Origin: an uncultured Prolixibacteraceae bacterium
GTDB lineage: Bacteria > Bacteroidota > Bacteroidia > Bacteroidales > Prolixibacteraceae
NCBI GenBank assembly: GCA_937915865.1
Contig: CALGIG010000095.1
Location: 12,952 to 76,951 of the forward strand
Direction: 5' to 3'
DNA length: 64,000 bases
Below are positions 40,633 to 49,567 of the stretch, piece after piece; position 1 is the first letter of the stretch; the number at the start of each line of letters is the position of its first letter. Under the pieces are notes generated by a model. That model ran no database searches. It saw only the letters and a list, made by a program, of their open reading frames with translations, and was not told the origin of the DNA. The translations under genes were made by a program, and so were the position numbers.

Positions 40633-41598
40633 ATGAAAATGTTAGGAAAATACAGGACTTTAAGGTCGGTAGGAATTGCAATCGGTTGCATTTGCATCGC
40701 TGTAGTTGTTACTGTACGTTGCACTAGCAGAGGACCAGTAAATGAAGAGACCCCAACAAGCGGAAATATAAAAATTGTTGCAGATGAGTCGTTTCAGCCT
40801 ATTGTTAGCGCTGAAGTTTCGACATTTACAGGCTTGTATAAGAGAGCTACAATCAGGCCAACATTTATGCCTGAAAAAGAGTTGATTACAGCCTTTCTAA
40901 AAGACTCGGTTAAACTGGTTGTTTCGTCGTGGGTACCTACCGAGGAGCAAAAACAACTTCTTTTCCAAACACAGATTGTTGTACGAACAACAGCAATTGC
41001 TTACGATGCAATTGCACTAGTAGTTAACAAGGAAAACAGTGATTCGTTGTTTACTTACAAGCAGGTAAACGATTTGTTTATAGGCCAAATTGCTGATTGG
41101 AAAGATATCAATTCTTTGTCAAAAATTGGTAAGATTTCTGTTGTTTTTGATAATGATAAGTCTGCAAACATCAGATATTTCAAAGAGTTATTTAATATTT
41201 CGGAACAATTGCCGTCTAATTTTTATGCAGTTAAAAGCAATGCTGAGGTAATTGACTATGTCAGTAAAAACAAAGGTGCAATTGGTTTAGTAAGTGTGAA
41301 TTGGATAGCTGATAACGACGATCCTGCTTGTCGTGAATTTAAGAGTAAGATAAAAGTAGCAGCTGTCTCGCACAAATATCTTAATCCAGGAACATATTCT
41401 ATGCCCGATCAGGGATCTATCTACGATAAAAGCTATCCTTTTACAAGAACTATTAACTTAGTATCGCGTGAAACGTTTGGTGGATTAGCTTCAGGTTTTG
41501 TAACCTTCTGCGCAGGAGAACAAGGGCAACGAATAATTTTAAAATCAGGGCTTTTGCCTGCAACGATGCCAATTCGTTTAGTACAAATAAAAAAATAA
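40633..41598 (+). CDS. PstS-like periplasmic substrate-binding lipoprotein
   Basis: This 321-residue protein has an N-terminal membrane/lipid segment (GIAIGCICIAVVVTVRC, lipobox-like Cys at about 33) and a PBP-like domain: IKIVADESFQPIVSAEVSTF, then YDAIALVVNKEN and KGAIGLVS. These are the signatures of phosphate-binding PstS relatives. No Pst permease genes follow; instead it heads a TPR-exbB-exbD-exbD-tonB run, an arrangement seen repeatedly in Bacteroidota. So it is probably an accessory of the energising complex or a sensor, not a transporter subunit. Gap to the next gene is 18 nt. Confidence 0.8.
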   Translation: MKMLGKYRTLRSVGIAIGCICIAVVVTVRCTSRGPVNEETPTSGNIKIVADESFQPIVSAEVSTFTGLYKRATIRPTFMPEKELITAFLKDSVKLVVSSWVPTEEQKQLLFQTQIVVRTTAIAYDAIALVVNKENSDSLFTYKQVNDLFIGQIADWKDINSLSKIGKISVVFDNDKSANIRYFKELFNISEQLPSNFYAVKSNAEVIDYVSKNKGAIGLVSVNWIADNDDPACREFKSKIKVAAVSHKYLNPGTYSMPDQGSIYDKSYPFTRTINLVSRETFGGLASGFVTFCAGEQGQRIILKSGLLPATMPIRLVQIKK

Positions 41599-41616
41599 CT
41601 TTTAATATTACCTGAT

Positions 41617-43809
41617 ATGATCAATCGTTTTTTTAAGAAGACTTCTTTAATTTTGATAGTACTACTTTTTTGTGGTATTTCAGGATTGAGGGCACAGACT
41701 TTGGATGATGCGGTTCGTGCGATGAATAATGAACGATACGATAGAGCTGATTCCATTCTTCAAGTTTTAGAAAAAAAATCACCAAGTAGTAAAATTTATT
41801 TCCTTTTAGGAGAAAGTGCATTGTTAAATTATTTTGCTGACACAATCTCCAACTCTTTAAATGCTGTTGCTTCTGAGGCTAAAGCTTTATTTTCGAAAGG
41901 AATAAATGTTAACGCAAATGATCCTCTTAACTATGTTGGAATGGCTCGTGTAGCTGCTTATTTAGGTGATAGTCAGACTGCTTCTGATATGCGGGCAAAA
42001 GCTAAAGCATTACTCCCTCCATATAAGAAGGTTTCGAAAATTCCAAATCCTCAGGACTATGCTTTGACTTTAGCTAAACTGGCTGAATCATACATCGTTT
42101 TTGACAAAGTTGATACAACTGCTGCTTTGCCTTTAGCCCGCGAAGCTGCATTGGTTGATCCTAAAAACAGTACTATTCCTATTATTACAGGTGATATTTA
42201 TTTTCTTGTAAACGATGGTTCGAAGGCAATTAAGAATTACAATACCGCTCAGGATTTGGATTTAAAATCGCCTATAGCCAATATGAAAATTGGTTATATT
42301 TATTACAAAGGCCGCAACCTGATGGCTGCAATTCCATATTACGAACAAGCCATCGCATTGGATAAAAACTATGCTCCAGGCTATCGTGAATTAGGCCAGT
42401 TATATTCGTTAGCCGGTCGTTTTGCTGATTCAAAAAAATATTTCGAAACTTATCTTAAGTTAACAAACCAGAACATACCAGCTAAAATTCGTTACGTGAA
42501 TGCTTTGTTCTACTCAAAGAACTATGCAGATGTAATCAAAAATGTAGAGGATATTTTTGCTGTTGATAAATCAAGAACTTATTTGAACCGTATTGCAGGC
42601 TATTCGTCATACGAACAAGGAGATTATGCTGGCGCTTTAAAATATATGGAAGAGCTTTTTGCCAAGTTACCTGCCGATCGTATCCTGAAAAAAGACTATA
42701 TTTATTTGGCACGTATATATGTGAAAAAGAATGCAAACTATGCCAAATTGGTAACTGATCTGGAAAAAGCCAATGCTGAACTAGTAAGGCTTAGAGAAAA
42801 AAATGAATCGTTAAAAGGTCCGAAGGAAAAAGAAAGAGTTAGCGAAGAACCTCTAACGACTAAAATTGCTGAACTCCAGGCTGCCGCTGATGAACAATCT
42901 AAAGAATTCCAAAAAGCTTTCGACGCTTACGAAAAAGCTATCACTTTTGCTGATGAAGATGTTAGTTTGATTCAGGAAAAAGCCAATATTCAGTTGGCCA
43001 ATAAATTTTATACTGAAGCTGCAGATACATGGTCGCGTTTATTGTCAAAAGGAAAAGACAGTGAAGAGAACTACCTGAAAATTGGTAAAGCATACTATCA
43101 AGGTAAAGATTATGACAAAGCTGAAGCTTTATTCGATAAAATGATTGCTAAATATCCGGATAATATTACTGCTTTCAGTTGGGCAGCAAACAATGCCGCA
43201 GCCAAAGACCCTGACTCGAAATTAGGTATTGCCAAAGATCGTTTTGTCGCTTTGATTGGGAAGGCTGCTACCGACTCTGTAAAATATGCTAATGAGATTT
43301 TTGATGCGCTTCGTTTCCTTGGGTATAACGCACTGCAGGCCGACAAAAATGATTTAGCTAAAGCTTATTATAATCGTATGTTAAACTTGGCGCCTGATAA
43401 TAAAGATTTCCAGATTAAAGCGTTGAGTTCTTTGAGTACCATGTATCTTTCAGTTGGTAGTTATGCAAATGCCGTAGAAGTCAATAATAAAATTTTATCA
43501 ATTGATGCCAATAACACTACTGCCAAATCAAATCTTCAGTATATTCAGGCTTTGCAAAATAATGCCAAGCCCAAAGCAAATCCGAATGAAATTTCAGGTA
43601 TAATTAAAGATTCTGGTGGTAACCCTATTGCTGGAGCTTCGGTGCGCGTAAAAGATACTGCTGCTGAAATGTGGACGAATATGAAAGGTGAATATAAGTT
43701 TACCATGCCTGAAGCTTCAACTATCTTGGTTGTTAGCGCAAAAGGTTATACAACAAAAGAAATTCCTGTAACAAAAAGCAGGGTATATAATGTAACATTG
43801 AGTAAATAA
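41617..43809 (+). CDS. Large periplasmic TPR protein with CarboxypepD_reg tail
   Basis: This 730-residue protein has a signal peptide ending LRAQ at about residue 27. At least ten TPR units follow (for example PIANMKIGYIYYKGRNLMAAIPYYEQAI and ENYLKIGKAYYQGKDYDKAEALF). A charged coiled-coil insert (about 385-440) interrupts them, and a C-terminal CarboxypepD_reg-like domain (about 655-730; ISGIIKDSGGNPIAGASV) ends the protein. It is the second gene of the TonB operon and likely a periplasmic scaffold linking the complex to other proteins. A role specific to TonB is inferred from synteny. Confidence 0.85.
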   Translation: MINRFFKKTSLILIVLLFCGISGLRAQTLDDAVRAMNNERYDRADSILQVLEKKSPSSKIYFLLGESALLNYFADTISNSLNAVASEAKALFSKGINVNANDPLNYVGMARVAAYLGDSQTASDMRAKAKALLPPYKKVSKIPNPQDYALTLAKLAESYIVFDKVDTTAALPLAREAALVDPKNSTIPIITGDIYFLVNDGSKAIKNYNTAQDLDLKSPIANMKIGYIYYKGRNLMAAIPYYEQAIALDKNYAPGYRELGQLYSLAGRFADSKKYFETYLKLTNQNIPAKIRYVNALFYSKNYADVIKNVEDIFAVDKSRTYLNRIAGYSSYEQGDYAGALKYMEELFAKLPADRILKKDYIYLARIYVKKNANYAKLVTDLEKANAELVRLREKNESLKGPKEKERVSEEPLTTKIAELQAAADEQSKEFQKAFDAYEKAITFADEDVSLIQEKANIQLANKFYTEAADTWSRLLSKGKDSEENYLKIGKAYYQGKDYDKAEALFDKMIAKYPDNITAFSWAANNAAAKDPDSKLGIAKDRFVALIGKAATDSVKYANEIFDALRFLGYNALQADKNDLAKAYYNRMLNLAPDNKDFQIKALSSLSTMYLSVGSYANAVEVNNKILSIDANNTTAKSNLQYIQALQNNAKPKANPNEISGIIKDSGGNPIAGASVRVKDTAAEMWTNMKGEYKFTMPEASTILVVSAKGYTTKEIPVTKSRVYNVTLSK

Positions 43810-43876
43810 ATCTGGAATCAACAAACTAATTATAGGGATTCAACAAAAATTATTTAACCACAAAAACTATTAAAAA

Positions 43877-44689
43877 ATGAGTAAAAATTCTAAATCATTT
43901 AAAAGTGTGTTTGAGCAAGTATTTGCAACAGGTGCAATTATTGTTGCTTTTGTGATTGCTTATATTTTGTATTCTCAATTTATGGGTGATCCAGTAAACT
44001 TCGAAGGCGGTAACCCTAAAGGACACCCACTTCCAGGTAACTACATGGGTATGCTTTATAAAGGGGGACCAATCGTACCAGTTTTGATGACATGTATCCT
44101 TGTTCTTGTAATCTTCGTTTTAGAAAGAGCTATCACTTTGAAAAAAGCAAAAGGTAAAGCATCTTTGGAAGTTTTCGTAGCTAAAATTCAAGAATTGACA
44201 GCTAAAGATAAAATCGAAGAAGCTATCGTTGCTTGCGACGTTCAGAAAGGTTCGTTGGCTAATGTTACAAAAGCAGGTTTACTTCGTTACAGAGACCTTC
44301 AGAAAGATGCAACATTGGAAAGAGACCAGAAAATTACTTCTATGAAACAAGCTTTGGAAGAAGCTTCAGCATTGGAATTACCTATGTTGTCGAAAAATAT
44401 GGTTATTCTTTCAACACTTGCTTCTATTTCAGTGTTGATCGGTCTTATCGGAACTGTACTTGGTATGATCCGTGCATTCGCTGCTCTTGCTCAGGCTGGT
44501 GCTCCTGATGCTCTTGCTTTGTCAACTGGTATCTCTGAAGCTTTGATCAACACTGCTTTCGGTATCACTGGTTCTACTTTGTCAATCGTATTCTTTAACT
44601 ATTTCTCATCAAAAATCGACGGTTATACCTTCAGAATTGATGAGGCAGGATTCAGCCTTACACAGACATTCGCTGCAGCAGTTAAATAA
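43877..44689 (+). CDS. exbB: MotA/TolQ/ExbB proton-channel protein
   Basis: This 270-residue protein has an N-terminal helix (FVIAYILYSQFM), a second transmembrane helix (PVLMTCILVLVIFVLERAITL), a long cytoplasmic loop with EASALELPMLSKNMVIL and two C-terminal helices (ISVLIGLIGTVLGMIRAF and INTAFGITGSTLSIVFFNYFS). That is the ExbB/TolQ core, which forms the proton-conducting pentamer with ExbD. The N-terminal extension and extra helix are common in Bacteroidota. It precedes two exbD genes and tonB in one operon and powers outer-membrane TonB-dependent transport. Confidence 0.93.
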   Translation: MSKNSKSFKSVFEQVFATGAIIVAFVIAYILYSQFMGDPVNFEGGNPKGHPLPGNYMGMLYKGGPIVPVLMTCILVLVIFVLERAITLKKAKGKASLEVFVAKIQELTAKDKIEEAIVACDVQKGSLANVTKAGLLRYRDLQKDATLERDQKITSMKQALEEASALELPMLSKNMVILSTLASISVLIGLIGTVLGMIRAFAALAQAGAPDALALSTGISEALINTAFGITGSTLSIVFFNYFSSKIDGYTFRIDEAGFSLTQTFAAAVK

Positions 44690-44731
44690 TTTGGGTTTAA
44701 TTTTTGGATTTTAAAAATTTAAATTTATCGC

Positions 44732-45370
44732 ATGCCAAAGATTAAAATGCCACATAAGTCGCCACGTATCGACATGACGCCTATGGTGGACCTTTTCTCG
44801 TTGCTGTTGACATTCTTCATGTTGACGACAACCTTTAGGCCACAGGAACCGGCTCCGGTTGATACGCCGTTCTCTGTATCTGAAAAACCTCAACCTGATG
44901 CTAATATTATGACTTTAGTGTTGGCAAAAGACAATAGGGTGTTTTTCAATATAGACAATGGAAAGGATACTATATTACACTTCAAACCGAAGATTCTTGA
45001 AGAAATGGGTAAAAGGTATAACATTACATTTACACCTCAGGAATTGCGTAAGTTTGAAAAGACTGGTTCTTCATTCGGTGTTAACATCAATGATATGAAG
45101 AAATATCTTGCAGCGCAAGATTCTAAGGAAAGAGAAAGATTCGAAAAAGGTATTCCTCATGATTCAGTTGATAACCAACTGGGTTATTGGGTGCTTTATA
45201 CACGCCAGGTTAATCCTGCTGTTCAGGCTTTAATAAAAGGTGATACTGAAGTAGAGTACCCACTTGTAAAGAAAGTATTGGACATTCTTCAGGATTATAA
45301 CGTGAATAAATTCAGCCTTATCACCAACCTTGAAGCTGTTAAGGTTGAAGTAACCGAAGAAAAAAAGTAA
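44732..45370 (+). CDS. exbD: ExbD/TolR-family protein 1
   Basis: This 212-residue protein has a short cytoplasmic N-terminus (KIKMPHKSPRID) and one transmembrane helix starting MTPMVDLFSLLLTFFML. The Asp in MVDLF is the proton-binding residue of ExbD/TolR. The periplasmic part is longer than in E. coli ExbD. It forms a pair with the next gene, 4 nt downstream. Together with ExbB they make the energising motor of the TonB system. Confidence 0.92.
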   Translation: MPKIKMPHKSPRIDMTPMVDLFSLLLTFFMLTTTFRPQEPAPVDTPFSVSEKPQPDANIMTLVLAKDNRVFFNIDNGKDTILHFKPKILEEMGKRYNITFTPQELRKFEKTGSSFGVNINDMKKYLAAQDSKERERFEKGIPHDSVDNQLGYWVLYTRQVNPAVQALIKGDTEVEYPLVKKVLDILQDYNVNKFSLITNLEAVKVEVTEEKK

Positions 45371-45374
45371 GACT

Positions 45375-46028
45375 ATGGCAGAAATAATTCAAGAAGAAAA
45401 AGGTAAAGGTGGGAAGAAACGGCCAAAGAAAGGTAATCCCCACATGGATATGACGCCAATGGTTGACCTTATGTGTCTTCTGTTAACGTTCTTCATGCTT
45501 ACTACTGCTTTTAGTAAACCTAAGGTTATGGATATCGTTTTACCTGAGAAAATCAAGAAAAACGAACATGTTGATCCTCCTAAAATTGCTGATAGTCGTA
45601 CTTTAAATATTATTGTAGGTCCGGATGGCCGTGTGTTTTGGTATCCTGGGAAACCAGATCCAAATGTACCCCTTCAGGAAACCGACTTCAGTGATAAAGG
45701 TATTAGAGAAGTTTTGATTGATCGTAACCGCGCTCTTTTGAAAAAGATTGAAGACCTGAAAGCAGATGTTATCTCTGGAAAATTGAATATCAAGCAGGAC
45801 TCTTTACAAAATGTTATCAAACAACTTAAAAAGGATGATGACACTGGTCCTATCGTGTTAATTAAATTTTCAGAAAAAGCAAAGTATAAAAACTTTGTGG
45901 ATGTTATTGATGAAATGTCAATCGTGGGTATTGCCCGTTATATCATTGTTGATTTAAATTATATCGAGAAAGGTATGGTTGACACTGCATTGAAGAATAA
46001 ACCATCTGTGGCTGTTGCTCAGAAATAA
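45375..46028 (+). CDS. exbD: ExbD/TolR-family protein 2
   Basis: This 217-residue ExbD homologue has a basic N-terminus (GKGGKKRPKKGNPHMD) and a transmembrane segment with the conserved MTPMVDLMCLLLTFFML. Its periplasmic domain differs from the first ExbD, so the two probably form a heteromeric stator, as in other Bacteroidota. It overlaps neither neighbour (4-nt and 12-nt gaps). Confidence 0.92.
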   Translation: MAEIIQEEKGKGGKKRPKKGNPHMDMTPMVDLMCLLLTFFMLTTAFSKPKVMDIVLPEKIKKNEHVDPPKIADSRTLNIIVGPDGRVFWYPGKPDPNVPLQETDFSDKGIREVLIDRNRALLKKIEDLKADVISGKLNIKQDSLQNVIKQLKKDDDTGPIVLIKFSEKAKYKNFVDVIDEMSIVGIARYIIVDLNYIEKGMVDTALKNKPSVAVAQK

Positions 46029-46040
46029 TAAACAATACGT

Positions 46041-46823
46041 ATGGTACAGAATAAACAATATGCCCCAACTTTCGATGACTTGGTCTTCGAAAAAAGGAAT
46101 AAAGAATATGGTGCGTATCAAATAAGGAAGAACTATAACCGTGTTGTTATTATTTCAACCATTATTGGGTGCGTAGCACTAGGTTTAGCTGTTATTATTC
46201 CTTATATCAATGCAAGTCGTAATGCAAGTCACAAAATGCGTGATGCAAACGAGGTAATTGCTGAAATGGCGAATGATATTCAAAATGAAGAAGCTCCACC
46301 ACCACCACCACCACCACCACCACCAGCAGCTGAAGTACAAACAGTTGTTAAATATGTTGCTCCTGTAGTTGTTGATACAATCAAAGTTGAAGACCAGTCG
46401 AAACTTATGATTTCGGACGAACAGGTAGAAACTACAGTTAACAAAGAAGCTGTTGAAATTGTACCTGAGCAAAAAACTGAAGAAGTTGCTCCTGAAGCAA
46501 AAGAAGAGGAAGTATTTATGGTTGTAGAAGAGATGCCTGAATTCCCGGGTGGTGTAACTGCCCTGCGTCAGTATCTTGCAAACGCTGTTAAATACCCTGT
46601 AATTGCCCAGGAAAATGGTATTCAAGGAAAAGTTTACGTTAACTTCGTTGTTAACAAAGACGGTTCTGTTTCGAATGCTAAAATTGCCCGTGGTGTTGAC
46701 CCGTCTTTGGATGCTGAAGCATTACGCGTAGTTTCAACCCTTCCGAAATGGAAAGCAGGAAAACAGAGAGGTGTGCCAGTTCGCGTATCTTATACTGTTC
46801 CGATTAACTTCCAGTTGCAGTAA
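46041..46823 (+). CDS. tonB: TonB energy-transducer protein
   Basis: This 260-residue protein has a cytoplasmic N-terminus (FDDLVFEKRNKEYGAYQIRKNY, typical of Bacteroidota TonB) and one transmembrane helix (VVIISTIIGCVALGLAVIIPYI). A run of ten Pro and an acidic, Val/Glu-rich linker span the periplasm. The C-terminal TonB domain (about 165-260) contains MPEFPGGVTALRQYLANAVKYP, VYVNFVVNKDGSV and VRVSYTVPINFQ. It transmits the proton-motive force from ExbB/ExbD to outer-membrane receptors. It is the last gene of the operon and is followed by a strong terminator. Confidence 0.95.
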   Translation: MVQNKQYAPTFDDLVFEKRNKEYGAYQIRKNYNRVVIISTIIGCVALGLAVIIPYINASRNASHKMRDANEVIAEMANDIQNEEAPPPPPPPPPPAAEVQTVVKYVAPVVVDTIKVEDQSKLMISDEQVETTVNKEAVEIVPEQKTEEVAPEAKEEEVFMVVEEMPEFPGGVTALRQYLANAVKYPVIAQENGIQGKVYVNFVVNKDGSVSNAKIARGVDPSLDAEALRVVSTLPKWKAGKQRGVPVRVSYTVPINFQLQ

Positions 46824-46856
46824 GAAATTTGTAAATATCAATTTTCTTTCATATTT

Positions 46857-46887
46857 GAGCCGGTTTTACAAACCGGCTCTTTTTTTC
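46857..46887 (+). terminator. Intrinsic terminator of the TonB operon
   Basis: Perfect 10-bp arms GAGCCGGTTT/AAACCGGCTC with a TAC loop, followed by seven T residues. Confidence 0.9.
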
Positions 46888-47291
46888 TTGTAATGTCTCG
46901 AAAATTAGAATCAATACATGTACGCTTACCCTAATTTTTAAGACAACTTAAGGTCAATAAATTTTTCTTTTTAATTTTCTTATAGAATCAACTGCTTTTT
47001 TTCGTCATGTTTTTGCTGATGTGTTGGAAGGAAATATCGGTTGAAATTTCGGACGTAATGACCAAAAATCATATTGTATATTAAAGCCAAGAGTTATGTA
47101 TTTTAGACCTCATCATGAGCTCTTTTAAAGCTTTTGAAAGCAAAAAGGCCAGCTTTTATACTGACCTTATATGTATTTTGAACTGTGGATATTTCTACTT
47201 TTTTTCTTTGATTTTATCTTTTGATGTGAGCTAAGAATAAAATCTTAAAAGATTAAATAACCATTTTTGATCTAAACTTTGGCTTTTATAT
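46888..47291. other. Non-coding gap between convergent genes
   Basis: These 404 bp contain no supported gene. An imperfect AAGGCCAGC/CTGACCTT stem near 47146-47170 could terminate the minus-strand transcript, but the pairing is weak. Confidence 0.4.
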
Positions 47292-49346
47292 CTATTCCAT
47301 TTTGTCACAGGCTATTTCAGCTGCTTTTAAAAGCGATTCGTTTGATAGAGGACTACCAACAGCTTGTTTCATCCATTCATTTGGTGTAAGTTGTCCCAGT
47401 GCAAAAATTCGCAATATTTCTGGTGCAAATTCGTGCGTTTTAAAATGCTCCTCCAACTGGAAGTGAATAAGGTGTCCAAATGCATAATTTGGCAGGTACA
47501 TAGGCGAATTGATCATGTGGGAATAGACAGCCAGAATTGTTTGATCTTTTATCCCAAATACTGGTGCATAGTAATTGTTCCATATTTCTTTGGCTATTTG
47601 AATTACTGCATCTCGTAATTGTTCAGGAGTTGAGTTGGGATTTGCGTACAACCATTGCCACATTTTCATATCTACCATTGAAACTCCCATGATTTCGTAT
47701 ACTGACCAAAAGATGTCAAGTGTTTTCAGGTAATCCTTTTGTGGATTATCGTCTTTCATATTCAGAAGAAATAAATCCCGTTGCTGGAAAACGAATGCAA
47801 GTGCTTCGGTAAAGGCTGTATTAGGCACGCCGTTTATCATGTAGTTTGGAACAAAATTCAGAGAAATAGTTTGTTCAACATTATGCCCAAATTCGTGTAC
47901 TGCAATATTGTATCCCTTGTAATTCATGCCAGTATCAGGAATTCTTGTACGCAAATGAGCATTTTCCGATTTCATGGATGCTCCCCATGCATGGCCCGAT
48001 CCACGGGCTGGATCGACTGTAACTCTGGATGAAATAAAAGCTGCTTTATCTTTCGGAAATCCTAACTTAAGGAGCATGTTGCCTAAATCTGATTCTAATG
48101 CTGCTGGGTTTGGGTATTTCTTTTCCGTAATGGCATTCAGACTTTCTTCACTGATCGAACTTCGTGCTTTAAATCCATCATACCAAATATCCCAGGGTTG
48201 TAAGTCTCGCCCTAATCTCTTGTGAATTAGTTCAGCTACTTTTTTTACCTGAGGAGAACCTAAAAATTCGCTGAAAAGTTTTTCTACTTCTGGTTGCGTG
48301 ATTTGCATTCCAAACGAGAAAGCCCTTTGTATGGCGGTTGGCATGTCAGGGTTGTATTTGTCGAATTCCTGATAGATATGAAAGTTGTTTAATATTTGCT
48401 GGTACCTGTTAGCTTTTTCCGGCTCTGATTGTATTTTATTTCCTGAAGTAAAAACTTCGTTGCTTATGGGGTTCCAATCCTGTTTCCCGGAATTGATAAC
48501 GGATTTTGGGATGGTTTGGTCAACAATCCTTTGCATGATTGCATAGATTAATGCTTGTTTTTTTAACCCCGATTCTTTATTGGCATAGTTGGCTTTAATT
48601 TCGTCGCGAAGGTTCCAATGGCTTAAAAGAACCATATCTTCAGGGAACAGCTTTAAGTTGTCTTCAGTCAAAATATGTCCCATATAAATATTGTAATCGG
48701 CTATATAGGCATCGCTTTCGGCTGATACTTTTGATGCCTGAAGAACCAGCTCTGATGGAACTCTGGAACTGAATACATCGCCTAAACGTGCATATCCCCA
48801 CTGCAGGGGAGTCCAGTTGGATGCTAGTTTATTTTTCTCTTCAGTAGTGAAATACGGAAAGTTAAGTGCAACAATAAATGCAATTTTGTTGTCGTATAAA
48901 TCATTGATTAAATGGGCTCCTGGATTATAAGCTGCAAATTGTGAATCGATAGGAAGAACTTCGCCTTTTTTAAGTTGAACATTTTCCTGCATATCGAGGC
49001 TCAGTTTGTTAAAACGCCCGTAAAGCGATTCGAAATACTCCGAAAAACGATTAAACGTCACCTCTTTTTGTTTTGAGTCTGTTATAAAGTTTTCATTACA
49101 AAACTTAACAAAATCAGTAGTACTTCCATCACTTTCTCTCCATAACGAAGCGGCATGTTTTACTCCTTTTTCCATTAATTGTTTGTCAACATTTCCGGTT
49201 TTACTTTCAATCGATTTTATTGCTTCCTGTTGGATGGCTGTAGAAATTTCGAAAGGTGCTCCATGAGCTTTTTTTTCTTTTGTAGATGGCTGGCATGCTG
49301 TAATCATAACCACATAAGCTAAAATAATAATAAAGATTTTAATCAT
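47292..49346 (-). CDS. Lipoprotein zinc metallopeptidase, HExxH type
   Basis: This 684-residue protein has a lipoprotein signal (ITAC, Cys at about 18). The gluzincin motif HEFGH is at about residue 485, preceded by GYNIAV, and a third ligand is likely in FTEALAFVF about 25 residues later. Nearby segments PARGSGHAWGASM and IRIPDTG-like turns fit M3/M32-like oligopeptidase folds, but it does not match a single named family that I can identify. It is expected on the periplasmic side of a membrane, where it could degrade peptides. It is monocistronic and convergent with the TonB operon. Confidence 0.75.
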   Translation of the reverse strand: MIKIFIIILAYVVMITACQPSTKEKKAHGAPFEISTAIQQEAIKSIESKTGNVDKQLMEKGVKHAASLWRESDGSTTDFVKFCNENFITDSKQKEVTFNRFSEYFESLYGRFNKLSLDMQENVQLKKGEVLPIDSQFAAYNPGAHLINDLYDNKIAFIVALNFPYFTTEEKNKLASNWTPLQWGYARLGDVFSSRVPSELVLQASKVSAESDAYIADYNIYMGHILTEDNLKLFPEDMVLLSHWNLRDEIKANYANKESGLKKQALIYAIMQRIVDQTIPKSVINSGKQDWNPISNEVFTSGNKIQSEPEKANRYQQILNNFHIYQEFDKYNPDMPTAIQRAFSFGMQITQPEVEKLFSEFLGSPQVKKVAELIHKRLGRDLQPWDIWYDGFKARSSISEESLNAITEKKYPNPAALESDLGNMLLKLGFPKDKAAFISSRVTVDPARGSGHAWGASMKSENAHLRTRIPDTGMNYKGYNIAVHEFGHNVEQTISLNFVPNYMINGVPNTAFTEALAFVFQQRDLFLLNMKDDNPQKDYLKTLDIFWSVYEIMGVSMVDMKMWQWLYANPNSTPEQLRDAVIQIAKEIWNNYYAPVFGIKDQTILAVYSHMINSPMYLPNYAFGHLIHFQLEEHFKTHEFAPEILRIFALGQLTPNEWMKQAVGSPLSNESLLKAAEIACDKME

Positions 49347-49505
49347 AACGGATAAATTCTATAGAGTGATTGAAAGTCGAATGTAAAAAAAAGAATTATG
49401 CTTAGAAATGATTATTGGCAGAACTTTTATTAAATCAATGAATTATAGTTGAAAAATGTTTCTTTTTTAGAACAAATCTAAATTGTCAAAACCAGAGGTT
49501 TGAGG

Positions 49506-49535
49506 TTGTTTTCAAGCGCGAATGAGCTAATTTTG
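49506..49535 (+). promoter_or_regulatory. Promoter of iorA (TTG at -33, TAATTTTG at -7)
   Basis: TTG at 49506-49508 and TAATTTTG at 49528-49535, spacer 19 nt, agree with the Bacteroidota consensus. The ATG at 49568 is 32 nt downstream; an in-frame TTG at 49547 is less likely to be the start. Confidence 0.6.
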
Positions 49536-49567
49536 GTTCCGATTTTTTGAAACTAAAAATACTGACT

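Noticed and set aside
46185..46625. Minus-strand frame with a run of Trp residues
   Set aside because: The Trp run is the complement of the TonB poly-Pro codons, so it is a shadow of tonB.
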